From the NCBI RefSeq assembly GCF_947626835.1, contig NZ_CANQTS010000019.1, positions 1-43,236 on the forward strand: DNA of 43,236 nt. The letters run 5' to 3'. This stretch comes from an uncultured Acinetobacter sp. GTDB lineage: Bacteria; Pseudomonadota; Gammaproteobacteria; Pseudomonadales; Moraxellaceae. This document shows positions 1-7,982 of this stretch, piece after piece. Position 1 is the first letter of the stretch, and the number at the start of each line of letters is the position of its first letter. The notes below the pieces were generated by a model. It did no database searches, was not told the origin of the DNA, and worked only from the letters and a program-made list of their open reading frames with translations. Both the position numbers and the translations under genes were made by a program.

Positions 1-78
1 ACCGAAACCGAAACCGAAACCGAAACCGAAACCGAAACCGAAACCGAAACCGAAACCGAAACCGAAACCGAAACCGAG
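1..78 (+). repeat. ACCGAA hexanucleotide tandem repeat (13 units in window)
   Basis: Twelve perfect ACCGAA units are followed by one ACCGAG, and the array runs off the left edge, so the true copy number is unknown. It lies in the same reading frame as dnaQ with no stop between, so it would encode alternating Thr-Glu. Because the unit is six bases, copy changes would alter length by two residues and never shift the frame. Confidence 0.97.
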
Positions 79-834
79 TCTAAATTAACCCAATCAGGAC
101 ATCCACAGATTGTGATGACTGAGGCTAAATTACAGTTACATGGCCCACGCCAATTTATTTTAGATACCGAAACCACCGGTTTTTATTTCCAAGATGGTGA
201 CCGAATTATCGAAGTCGGTGCCATTGAAATGATCAACCGCAAACTCACCGGTCGTTCCATCCATATTTACATTAACCCTGAAAAACCAGTCGGTGAATCT
301 GAAAATATTCACGGCATTTCGGATGAATTTTTACAAGATAAGCCAAAATATGCCGAAATTGCCGATGTCTTGTATGATTATTTAAAAGGCGCCGAGATTA
401 TTGCCCATAACGCTACCTTCGATATGAACTTCTTAGATATGGAGTTTGAGCGTGTTGGTCTAGGTAAACTCTCGGCGGTGTGTAGCGTCACCGATACCTT
501 GGCAATGGCCAAAGCCAAGCATCCGGGGCAGAAAAACTCACTCGATGCTTTGGTGCGTCGCTATGAAATTAAAGAGCGTGACCGTACCTTCCACGGTGCT
601 TTACTGGATGCTGAAATTTTAGCAGATGTTTACTTGGCCATGACCGGTGGTCAGGTGGCTTTTGACATCGAAGCGTTATCACACAGTGAAGAATACAATG
701 CCGGTGGCGGACGTGTGGTCGAAGGTGATGGCTTATTGGTGGTTTTACCATCGGCTCAAGAACTTGAGCAACATGAGAACTGGGTCAAACAATATTTTGA
801 AAAACATGGCGAAAATTGCCTTTTCGCCAAATAA
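1..834 (+). CDS. dnaQ: DNA polymerase III epsilon subunit (3'-5' proofreading exonuclease), 5' end outside window
   Basis: This is the proofreading subunit of the replicative polymerase. All three exonuclease motifs are visible: DTETTGF (Exo I), IAHNATFDMNF (Exo II) and HGALLDAEILADVY (Exo III), which supply the DEDDh metal and His residues. The segment MTGGQVAF matches the region of E. coli epsilon that holds the clamp-binding motif, and the C-terminus resembles the alpha-binding tail. A start at GTG 112 or ATG 115 would give the usual length of about 240 residues, but neither has a well-spaced Shine-Dalgarno. The frame stays open leftward through a Thr-Glu repeat to base 1. I therefore annotate a partial gene. 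An upstream fused RNase HI domain is plausible, since I recall an rnhA/dnaQ fusion annotated in Acinetobacter, but this is not visible here. Confidence 0.93.
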   Translation, partial: TETETETETETETETETETETETETESKLTQSGHPQIVMTEAKLQLHGPRQFILDTETTGFYFQDGDRIIEVGAIEMINRKLTGRSIHIYINPEKPVGESENIHGISDEFLQDKPKYAEIADVLYDYLKGAEIIAHNATFDMNFLDMEFERVGLGKLSAVCSVTDTLAMAKAKHPGQKNSLDALVRRYEIKERDRTFHGALLDAEILADVYLAMTGGQVAFDIEALSHSEEYNAGGGRVVEGDGLLVVLPSAQELEQHENWVKQYFEKHGENCLFAK

Positions 835-907
835 AAGCTCAATTTTTGTCACTCTTTTGTATTTAATTATAAAAGAGTTACGTTATAGTGAAACACATAA
901 ACATTCT

Positions 908-923
908 GTGTGCTTGAGCACAC
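908..923. other. Short hairpin between dnaQ and fimL
   Basis: GTGTGC and GCACAC are separated by a TTGA loop, about 35 bases before the fimL start. There is no T-run, so it is not a canonical terminator. It could be an operator or a leader hairpin. Function is unknown. Confidence 0.35.
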
Positions 924-958
924 CTTACGGATAAAACTTTTAGGATAGGTGCAGATCT

Positions 959-2599
959 ATGTCTTACCAAACCTCTATTCATTTCGACCCAACAGCGCTA
1001 CTAATAATAAAAAATGAAGTAGACAGCTCCATTGATTTGGTTGAAGCAGCCGTTAACAGCTTGGTTGAAGATCAAAGCCTGCCCTTTGGCATTGAAGATG
1101 CATTAAATCAGTTTGATCAATGCGCGCAAGTCTTGGCCTTAATTGACATGCAAAGCGTGGCAAAAGTGGCGCAATACTGTGCCGATTTAATGCGTCATAT
1201 TATGCAAGCACCGCACAACATTCATCTGCCAGATGTGGTGGCATTAAGTGATGGCACTAGTTTACTCAAACGCTATATTGAGTTTATCTGCTTACGTGAA
1301 GTACAAGTGCCACAGTTTTTGCTGAGCACACTCAATAAGTTGGAACTGGCTTTAGGGCGCCCTTTAACCCAAGATGGTCATCAAATTGAACATTTATTGG
1401 CGTGCATGCAACCGAATTTTAATTTACCGCTGGCACCTGATTTAGAAAAATCAAACTTTGTACATCGTCTATATAAATTGTCTTTGGTCAATATCCTGAC
1501 CCAACAGCATAATGATTTAGATTTGCAAGCTTTGAAAATTGTGGGTGCTTATATGGCATCTATGAGCAGTGACATGCCAAGTCAACAATATTGGCAATTG
1601 GTGCTGTTGGCATTTGAACACATGGATCAGATTCGCTTGTCACAGCCACGTTTACGTAGCTTGATTCAAATTGAACGTCACATTGCCGCGTTTGTGCAAC
1701 AACCACAAACCTATACAGCAAGTGTGTCAAGCCTTGCCAATGTGTTAAGTTTATGTATCAGCCAAGACAATGACACTGCACAACAAATTCGTGAGCAATT
1801 GGGTGTAGGCGAAGACTTACTCACCGATACTCAATTACAGGTGTTTAGTCGTCATTTATATGGTCCTGATTTTGATACCATTCATACCATTAGCGAATTA
1901 TTGCGCCAAGAAATTAGCCAATTACGCAATGATATTGAATATAATTTCCAAAATATGCCACCAGAAAAAGCGCAAGAATTAGTCAATAAATTTGAAGAGT
2001 TGGCCAATGTATTGGTGGTATTGGATTTAAAAGACGCCGCACAAGATTTACGTCGTCAAGCCCAAGCCTTTAACCCTGCCAATCTCAAGGATCCAAGTTT
2101 TGCTGAACAAGTCATGGGTTGCATTCAATCTGCCATGAACTCAATTGGTATTTTAGAGCGTCAACATACCTCAAGCCGTTTGCAATTAAGTGTTAATAAT
2201 CTCAATATCTCTTTAGATCGTTTGGATGATGCTCATGCTGTATTGCTCAATGAAACCAAAGCTTTAATTGAATTATCTAGCCAAACGCTGGTGCAATATG
2301 TCAATGATCAAGACCTTAACGCACTTGAAGCCACTCCTTCACAACTACGTGAAATTGGTGGTGCATTGTTGTTCTTAAATGCAGAACAAGGCCAACGTTC
2401 ATTGGCACTTGCCGCAGAGTTTTTACACGCGCGTTTAACTGCAGGACAGGCCGTGAGCCATTATGAAATGGACGCTGTACTTGAACCTTTAGCCAGCGCT
2501 GATTTGTTTGTTGATAATCTTAAAAACAAACAACCTGTTCTACACAGCATGTTTGATGTAGCATTGCAAAATAGTCAAAAACTCAAGAATGCTGCCTAA
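959..2599 (+). CDS. fimL: FimL-like scaffold protein (ChpA/PilL N-terminal homologue)
   Basis: The 546-residue soluble, mainly helical protein has no signal peptide, membrane segment or kinase, receiver or CheW region. The call rests on its length (P. aeruginosa FimL is of similar size), its low-complexity helical make-up like the N-terminus of ChpA, and its position directly before nudC and just after dnaQ, as I recall the Pseudomonas order. In Pseudomonas FimL links the Pil-Chp pathway and FimV to cAMP and twitching motility. That role is transferred knowledge. The ATG follows an AGGTG about 9 bases away. Its stop overlaps the nudC start as TAATG, so the two are translationally coupled. It could alternatively be annotated as a CheA-like or Hpt-domain protein. 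Confidence 0.72.
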   Translation: MSYQTSIHFDPTALLIIKNEVDSSIDLVEAAVNSLVEDQSLPFGIEDALNQFDQCAQVLALIDMQSVAKVAQYCADLMRHIMQAPHNIHLPDVVALSDGTSLLKRYIEFICLREVQVPQFLLSTLNKLELALGRPLTQDGHQIEHLLACMQPNFNLPLAPDLEKSNFVHRLYKLSLVNILTQQHNDLDLQALKIVGAYMASMSSDMPSQQYWQLVLLAFEHMDQIRLSQPRLRSLIQIERHIAAFVQQPQTYTASVSSLANVLSLCISQDNDTAQQIREQLGVGEDLLTDTQLQVFSRHLYGPDFDTIHTISELLRQEISQLRNDIEYNFQNMPPEKAQELVNKFEELANVLVVLDLKDAAQDLRRQAQAFNPANLKDPSFAEQVMGCIQSAMNSIGILERQHTSSRLQLSVNNLNISLDRLDDAHAVLLNETKALIELSSQTLVQYVNDQDLNALEATPSQLREIGGALLFLNAEQGQRSLALAAEFLHARLTAGQAVSHYEMDAVLEPLASADLFVDNLKNKQPVLHSMFDVALQNSQKLKNAA

Positions 2600-3363
2600 T
2601 GTCTACTGCTTATATCTTTCATCAACAACAACTGTTAGTCGATCAAAACTTTCAATTGCCTGAGGTTGAAAGATTAAGCGACGACTTAGACTTAAATACG
2701 GGCCATGACGTCATTGCCCGTGATTTAAGTCCCCATGACGTGATTCCTGAAGGTTTTCAATTGGTACCCATTCGCCAGTTATTGACCCTTTGGAATAAAA
2801 AGCAATTTGAAGATGCCAGCCGTGCTGTACAACTCTTGGAATGGCGCCGCAATCATCGTTTTTGTAGTCATTGTGGCGAAAAAACCCAAGCCCATACACA
2901 TGAGTTTGCTATGGTCTGCCCAAGTTGTCAGTATCATCAGTATCCACGGGTACAGCCTTGCGTGATTACCATTATTACCCGTGGTGACAATGAAGTCTTA
3001 TTGGCTAAAAATGCCCGCAACCCACGCCCTGTATATGGCTTAATTGCAGGTTTTGTGGAAGTTGGTGAAACACTCGAAGAAGCGGTACGTCGTGAAACTT
3101 TAGAAGAAGTCGGGATTCAAGTCAAAAACTTACAATACTTGGCCAGCCAACCTTGGCCATTTCCAAGCAATTTGATGCTCGCCTTTCGCGCTGAATATGC
3201 AGGCGGTGATTTAGTGCTACAAGAAGATGAAATTAGCGATGCCGCATTCTTTAAATTTGATGAATTGCCTGAAATTCCCTTTGCAGGCAGTATTGCCCAT
3301 GCCATGATTATGCATGTCACCCAAGGACATGCCGTAGCCGATGACACCAAAGCATGGCTTTAA
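2599..3363 (+). CDS. nudC: NADH pyrophosphatase / NAD-capped RNA hydrolase NudC
   Basis: Hydrolyses NAD(H) to NMN(H) and AMP and removes NAD caps from RNA. The 254-residue length is normal for the family. A four-Cys zinc ribbon is visible (CSHCGE and CPSCQY), followed by the Nudix box GFVEVGETLEEAVRRETLEEVG and the NudC-specific SQPWPFPSNLM signature about 20 residues downstream. The start overlaps the fimL stop by one base, and the 3' end overlaps the convergent hydrolase gene by four bases. Confidence 0.95.
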   Translation: MSTAYIFHQQQLLVDQNFQLPEVERLSDDLDLNTGHDVIARDLSPHDVIPEGFQLVPIRQLLTLWNKKQFEDASRAVQLLEWRRNHRFCSHCGEKTQAHTHEFAMVCPSCQYHQYPRVQPCVITIITRGDNEVLLAKNARNPRPVYGLIAGFVEVGETLEEAVRRETLEEVGIQVKNLQYLASQPWPFPSNLMLAFRAEYAGGDLVLQEDEISDAAFFKFDELPEIPFAGSIAHAMIMHVTQGHAVADDTKAWL

Positions 3364-4235
3364 CCTAAAGCGCGTTCTAAAGCGGCTAAAATCTGCTTTT
3401 TAGTGGAGAAATAACGGCTAAATAAACGCGCTACCGAACCCATCAAACTAATATGCCCAGTGCGTGCTATGTTAATGATTTCACTGTGATTACCTATGGC
3501 TTTTAGTGCTCGGTCAAAATCAAGAGCATTGTTTGGATGCACAATTTTATCATTGGCAGCCACAAACAAATAATGGCGCACTGCATTTTTTTCTACAAAA
3601 TAATAGGGCATGACCTGAGCGTAATGTATCTGTTGATCAAATGCGTCTGCACATAAAGGATCATCTTTATAATCAAAATGATAGGGTCCTGCTAAGCCAA
3701 TCACGGCGCGAATCTGTTCACGACATGACAAATCATACGCTTGAGCACGATACAGCACCGACATGACATTAAATGCCCCTGCTGAATGCCCCATTAAAAT
3801 GATATTTTGAGTGACAATTTCAAGTTGGTGTTGCTGAGCATGTAAATAATTCAGTGCAAGAGCCAAATCATCAACAGAGGTCGGGAAAATATGCGTTGGG
3901 GCTAAATGATAATTGATAATAGCCACATCATAGCCCTCACAAGCAAATGCATCACCGACAAAGCGATAATCTTGTTTATGCCCATGTGACCATGCCCCAC
4001 CATGTACAAAAACAATTAAAGGCCGACCCTGACATGGCTGATCACTTAAATATAGATCTAAATGCTGACGCAGTGAATCGCCATAGGCAATATGCGCTTT
4101 CATGCGATAGCCGGTTTTGGCAATAAAATGATTCACCGCATAAGTGCCGACATCATAAGGGCGAAACTCTTGATACATCGCACGTGCTAAAGCCACTTTG
4201 TCTTTAACACGGCGTGTAGACCACTTAAAGCCCAT
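3360..4235 (-). CDS. Alpha/beta hydrolase (esterase, BD-FAE/kynurenine formamidase-like)
   Basis: The core carries an oxyanion-hole HGGAW, the nucleophile elbow GHSAG and a late GH that would supply the catalytic His. An Asp in ANDKIVHP is a candidate acid. This pattern fits carboxylesterases of the alpha/beta hydrolase_3 or formamidase-like group; the substrate is unknown. There is no signal peptide. I chose ATG 4235, giving 291 residues and an 11-base overlap with the upstream lipoprotein gene. A TTG at 4283 would give 307 residues but lies deep inside that gene. The overlap implies co-transcription with the BON lipoprotein and yraN. Confidence 0.85.
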   Translation of the reverse strand: MGFKWSTRRVKDKVALARAMYQEFRPYDVGTYAVNHFIAKTGYRMKAHIAYGDSLRQHLDLYLSDQPCQGRPLIVFVHGGAWSHGHKQDYRFVGDAFACEGYDVAIINYHLAPTHIFPTSVDDLALALNYLHAQQHQLEIVTQNIILMGHSAGAFNVMSVLYRAQAYDLSCREQIRAVIGLAGPYHFDYKDDPLCADAFDQQIHYAQVMPYYFVEKNAVRHYLFVAANDKIVHPNNALDFDRALKAIGNHSEIINIARTGHISLMGSVARLFSRYFSTKKQILAALERALG

Positions 4236-4902
4236 AGCTGGTTGGCTCTTGTTGGTCAGGGTCAATCGCAAGTGGGGTTGCAACCGCAGGCTGTAGCATC
4301 GGTGTGGCTAAAGTATTGGGTGTGGTTTGTTGTTCAATATTATCGACTAACGTTACGATTTTGCTGACATTGCCCACTTGCTGTAAAACAGCATTTAAAT
4401 CTTGAATTTCCGCCGTGTTTAAGCGTCCCATGACATATAACACACCATTTTCGGTATGAATACGTACTTTAGAATCTGCAACCACAGGCGCTTTCATCAA
4501 TAAACCGCGTGTATTGGCGGTCACTGTGGTGTCTTGCATAATGGTGCTATAGCCAATTTGAGGGCCCACCGTAATAAAGTTGTGCACCGTTTTCACATCC
4601 GTCATAGCACGTACATTGTCTTCTGCCAATTGTTTTAAATGCTGATCTGGCACTTGACCGGTGAGTAACACATTGCCATGAAAACTTTCAAAATTGACTC
4701 TCGATTGGTTAAAGCGAGCATCAAGTTTATATAAATTAATTTTGGCTGTACGCTCAATAGAGGAGTCAATAAACACTTGACCAAGCGAACGCGCACCGCT
4801 ATCTACACCCACAGGCGCAGTTCCTGTACCCTGAGAAATAAAACTGGCACACCCAGATAAACTAGCAATACATAATACAGTTACAGCAATACGGCTAAAC
4901 AC
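4225..4902 (-). CDS. dolP: BON-domain outer-membrane lipoprotein (DolP/YraP-like)
   Basis: A GTG start at 4902 has GAGGAG nine bases upstream and yields a clean lipoprotein signal peptide ending in the lipobox LSGC. That is better than the longer GTG frame at 4923, which puts charged residues first. Two BON domains follow (roughly residues 55-120 and 130-195), containing the typical GNVLLTGQV and GVLYVMGRL strands. DolP (YraP) of E. coli is a lipoprotein that supports outer-membrane integrity. The yraN neighbour and divergent rsmI match the E. coli yra locus, although lpoA and diaA are absent here. The C-terminus is Gln/Pro/Thr-rich and probably disordered. Confidence 0.87.
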   Translation of the reverse strand: MFSRIAVTVLCIASLSGCASFISQGTGTAPVGVDSGARSLGQVFIDSSIERTAKINLYKLDARFNQSRVNFESFHGNVLLTGQVPDQHLKQLAEDNVRAMTDVKTVHNFITVGPQIGYSTIMQDTTVTANTRGLLMKAPVVADSKVRIHTENGVLYVMGRLNTAEIQDLNAVLQQVGNVSKIVTLVDNIEQQTTPNTLATPMLQPAVATPLAIDPDQQEPTSYGL

Positions 4903-4941
4903 GCAATCGGTCTCCTCATCCACTTGTTATTGTTAACTGTT

Positions 4942-5361
4942 TTAAAGCCTAATCAAGTTTGCATCAAAAGTAAAAGCATTTTCGATCCAAGCCAAATCAT
5001 AAGCGCGGGTTGAAAATCCGTGCTGTGGTATTTTTGCAATTGGTTGTAAAAAGTCGATACAAATCACATCAAAACGCACAGCATATGGCTCATATTGTGG
5101 AGATTGCTGCAAAAATAACAAAGCCGTGTGCATTATTTTGCGCTGTTTGGCTAACGTGATCACTTCACAAGCACTGCCCCACTGTGTGGGTTGGCGGGCT
5201 TTAACTTCCACAAAAATTAATTCATGGTCTTTTTCAACAATTAAATCAATTTCCCCAAAACGACTATGAAAGTTACGTAGCACTAATGTAAAACCCTGCT
5301 GTTGTAAATACTGTTCGGCATGCTGTTCTGCCCACTGTCCCAATTGTTGTGATAAACGCAT
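4942..5361 (-). CDS. yraN: YraN/UPF0102 family nuclease-fold protein
   Basis: Small 139-residue protein with the family signature GEIDLIVEKDHELIFVEVK, the D-ExK arrangement of a PD-(D/E)XK nuclease fold. Biochemical function is poorly known. ATG 5361 follows GAGG at suitable spacing and gives the usual N-terminus. The TTG two codons upstream is unlikely. It sits just upstream of the BON lipoprotein on the same strand and is divergent from rsmI across a 112-base gap, which should hold both promoters. Confidence 0.9.
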   Translation of the reverse strand: MRLSQQLGQWAEQHAEQYLQQQGFTLVLRNFHSRFGEIDLIVEKDHELIFVEVKARQPTQWGSACEVITLAKQRKIMHTALLFLQQSPQYEPYAVRFDVICIDFLQPIAKIPQHGFSTRAYDLAWIENAFTFDANLIRL

Positions 5362-5473
5362 AGCCAACCTCGCTCAATCAAATTATGATTTCAAGCTATA
5401 GATACCCTTTGCTGATGCAATTTCAGGTAAAATAGCCAATTGCTGTGATTTTTTATTGTTGAGGAGAGTTCAA

Positions 5474-6313
5474 ATGAGTGCTCAGTTATTTGTGGTCGCT
5501 ACGCCAATTGGGCATTTAGATGACATCACCTACCGCGCGATTGAAGTACTAAAATCAGTCAGTGTGATTGCTGCTGAAGACACGCGCACCTCAGCACAAT
5601 TGCTCAAACATTTTAATATTAACACGCCCCTCACTGCTTGCCATGAACACAATGAAAGTAACAAAATTGATCAGTTGATTGAGCGCCTAAGCAATGGCGA
5701 AAGTATGGCCCTGATTAGTGATGCAGGTACGCCACTGATTAGTGATCCGGGCTTTAAATTGGTCCGTGCAGCACAAGCCAAAGGCATTCGTGTGATTCCT
5801 GTACCGGGTGCTTGTGCAGCAATTGCCGCTTTAAGTGCCGTGGGCTTACCGAGTGATCGTTTTAGTTTTGAAGGTTTTTTACCATCTCGACAATCGCAAC
5901 GTTTGTTACATCTCAATCGTTTAAAAGATGAAACTCAAACCTTAATTATCTATGAAGCACCGCATCGTATTTTAGACTGTGTGCAAGATATGGCTGATGT
6001 ATTTGGTGCAGATCGTGCGGTTGGCTTTGCCCGTGAAATTACTAAAACCTTTGAAACCATTAAAAAAATGACTTTAGGTGAATTGGTGGAATTTGTTAAA
6101 AATGACCACAATCAACAAAAAGGCGAAATTGTTTTAGTTGTTGGCGGTGCCACAGTTGAAAAAGACTTAGAACAAGAAAAGCTGGATCAACTACTCACGC
6201 GTTTATTACAAGATTTATCTGTGAAAGCCGCTTCTCAATTGGCAGCAGATTTAACCGGCATTAAGAAAAAAATTGCTTATCAACGTGCCTTAGAACTCAC
6301 CGATAAAGCTTAA
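5474..6313 (+). CDS. rsmI: 16S rRNA (cytidine1402-2'-O)-methyltransferase RsmI
   Basis: Methylates the ribose of C1402 in the decoding centre of 16S rRNA using SAM. It is a tetrapyrrole-methylase-fold protein. N-terminal FVVATPIGHLDDITYRA and the AEDTRTS and ISDAGTPLISDPG motifs are diagnostic. ATG 5474 gives 279 residues and has GAGGAGAG six bases upstream. The longer TTG frame at 5456 would include the ribosome-binding site. The divergent rsmI-yraN arrangement is common in gammaproteobacteria. Confidence 0.96.
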   Translation: MSAQLFVVATPIGHLDDITYRAIEVLKSVSVIAAEDTRTSAQLLKHFNINTPLTACHEHNESNKIDQLIERLSNGESMALISDAGTPLISDPGFKLVRAAQAKGIRVIPVPGACAAIAALSAVGLPSDRFSFEGFLPSRQSQRLLHLNRLKDETQTLIIYEAPHRILDCVQDMADVFGADRAVGFAREITKTFETIKKMTLGELVEFVKNDHNQQKGEIVLVVGGATVEKDLEQEKLDQLLTRLLQDLSVKAASQLAADLTGIKKKIAYQRALELTDKA

Positions 6314-6344
6314 AAAAAGGCCTCGCAATTGCGAGGCTTTTTTT
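6312..6344. terminator. Bidirectional Rho-independent terminator, rsmI / SutA-like gene
   Basis: GCCTCGC and GCGAGGC form a 7-bp stem with an AATT loop, flanked by A7 on the left and T7 on the right. It serves both convergent genes and reaches the stop codon of the minus-strand gene. Confidence 0.93.
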
Positions 6345-6591
6345 AGTCACGAATGGTGTCGTCGCTTGGCACTTCAGTGATTCGACCACCACGTGCTAAG
6401 AAGGCTGCCACCTCATCTTCAAGCGCTTGGCGCTGTTTGAGTTTGGCTGTTACTGTTAAGGTTTCTGCCTCAGCGACATCGGTATCGCTCGGTTTATCTT
6501 CGCTTACAGTTGCGCCTTTTTTAGCAGCTTTGGCTTCGTCTTCATCTACTTCAATTTCATCAACTTCGTCATAATCATTTGCATCAGTCAT
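6343..6591 (-). CDS. Small acidic SutA-like RNA polymerase-associated protein
   Basis: An 82-residue protein with a very acidic N-terminal half rich in Asp/Glu, then a helix and the motif AAFLARGGRITEV. Pseudomonas SutA has the same plan as I recall it: a disordered acidic N-terminus and a conserved FLSRGGKVQEV-like segment. It binds RNA polymerase to support transcription in slow growth. ATG 6591 has GGGGAG at good spacing. There is a monocistronic layout, with the shared terminator directly at its end. The functional call is by motif resemblance only; a generic acidic hypothetical protein is the alternative. Confidence 0.62.
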   Translation of the reverse strand: MTDANDYDEVDEIEVDEDEAKAAKKGATVSEDKPSDTDVAEAETLTVTAKLKQRQALEDEVAAFLARGGRITEVPSDDTIRD

Positions 6592-6743
6592 CGCGATCTC
6601 CCCAGAAATGACATCTTATCTAAATTATGATGGAATTTAGCAAGCTATTGCTGTTTCGCATAGTACTCTGAGTAAAGAAATTGTACTTTTTTTAATCAAA
6701 ATCGTAACTCCTTCTCAATGACTGCACAAAAAACGAGTGCCCC

Positions 6744-7982
6744 TTACAAAATCGCGTAACGGGTATTTTTTAAGCCACTAATTCCAGCGGCTTGTTGCAT
6801 AAATAAATCTTTAGCTGTAGCGGATTGATCAACCTGTTTAAGCCCAAAATTACGTGCCCAAACGATCGGAGTCAGTGCGGTAGTTTCAAGCCAACCCAAC
6901 AACGACATACTGTGCATCATGGCTTCATTTTGCCCTTTACGTATATGCTCATAACGTCTTAAGGTTTGGCGATGTGCCCACACGCCACGACTTAAATCGT
7001 GTAACAGGGCATCACACAGCACAGCAGCATCTAAGCAGCCAATATTCACCCCTTGTCCAGCCAACGGATGAATCACGTGTGCTGCATCTCCCAATAACAC
7101 CAAGCCATCGCGCACATAAGTTTTGGCTGCACGGGCTTTTAGTGGAAAGGTGGCGCGTGGCGTGGCCTCGAGTACTTCACCCAACATATGTTGGCTTTGT
7201 GCACTGAGTAAACGACAAAACTCAGCGTCATTCAGGTGTGCATATTCCTCAGCATAGTCATCCGGTAAGGTCCACACAATCGACTGCCAGTATCCATTTT
7301 GATGAGGTTCTAGACTTGCCATTGGTAAGTACGCCAAAGGACCAGTGTCTAAAAAGATTTGTCGTGCTACATGCTGATGTGGCTGTTGAGTCCGAATGGC
7401 ACAACTTAAGCCAGCTTGTTTGTAATCCAAGATTGCGGTATCAATAAAGGCCTGTTCACGCACAAATGAGTTGGCGCCATCTGCCCCAATCACCAGTTTG
7501 GTCTTTAGCGTTGTACCATCAGCCAGATGAATCCACCACAGAGCATTGCCTTGTTCAACACGGCTGACTTTGACTTGAGTACGATAATCTTGCACTAGGC
7601 TTTGCATTTGATCTTGAATCGCCAAGTTTAAAATGCTGGGCTCAACCATTGCTCCTAAAATCTGCTCTTGCCACGGCGTTGTTAGACTTGCTTGACCAAA
7701 CATAATGTCGCCATAGCCATTTTTATTCCACACTTGCATACCGCTATACGGCATATAACGGGCAAGATGTGTCCATACGCCCACGGTTTTAAGTAAGTGA
7801 ATACTCGCCTGACTTAAGGCCAAAACCCGTGCATTGCTCTGTGCCAGCACTTTATCGCGCTCTAATAATGGTGCTGCGTCAAGTACAGTGGCTTGTACAC
7901 CACCTTGCGCCAGCAATAAAGCCGTTAAACCACCAACCAGACCACCGCCAATAATGACAGCATCTAACACAGCCTCAGTCAT
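6744..7982 (-). CDS. ubiI: UbiH/UbiF/UbiI-family FAD-dependent ubiquinone biosynthesis hydroxylase
   Basis: A 412-residue class A flavin monooxygenase. It has an N-terminal Rossmann dinucleotide fold VIIGGGLVGGLTALLLA, a mid-protein VIGADGANSFVR, and the FAD-binding GDAAHVIHPLAGQGVN. Such enzymes hydroxylate the aromatic ring during ubiquinone synthesis. The symbol follows the E. coli order ygfB-pepP-ubiH-ubiI (visC). The exact ring position cannot be read from sequence, so UbiF- or VisC-like is equally defensible. The start overlaps the ubiH stop by four bases (ATGA), so the genes are translationally coupled. It is the last gene of the operon; no strong hairpin terminator is obvious in the 152 bases after it. 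Confidence 0.83.
   Translation of the reverse strand: MTEAVLDAVIIGGGLVGGLTALLLAQGGVQATVLDAAPLLERDKVLAQSNARVLALSQASIHLLKTVGVWTHLARYMPYSGMQVWNKNGYGDIMFGQASLTTPWQEQILGAMVEPSILNLAIQDQMQSLVQDYRTQVKVSRVEQGNALWWIHLADGTTLKTKLVIGADGANSFVREQAFIDTAILDYKQAGLSCAIRTQQPHQHVARQIFLDTGPLAYLPMASLEPHQNGYWQSIVWTLPDDYAEEYAHLNDAEFCRLLSAQSQHMLGEVLEATPRATFPLKARAAKTYVRDGLVLLGDAAHVIHPLAGQGVNIGCLDAAVLCDALLHDLSRGVWAHRQTLRRYEHIRKGQNEAMMHSMSLLGWLETTALTPIVWARNFGLKQVDQSATAKDLFMQQAAGISGLKNTRYAIL

Noticed and set aside
1..78. CRISPR or telomere-like array at the window edge
   Set aside because: The unit is six bases without spacers and stays in frame with dnaQ. A coding microsatellite fits better.
647..934. Overlapping plus-strand frame of 95 codons inside dnaQ
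   Set aside because: It lies out of frame within a strongly conserved gene and extends into the gap without features.
6592..6743. Search for a terminator or small RNA after ubiI
   Set aside because: No stable hairpin with a T-run and no start-stop frame was visible.
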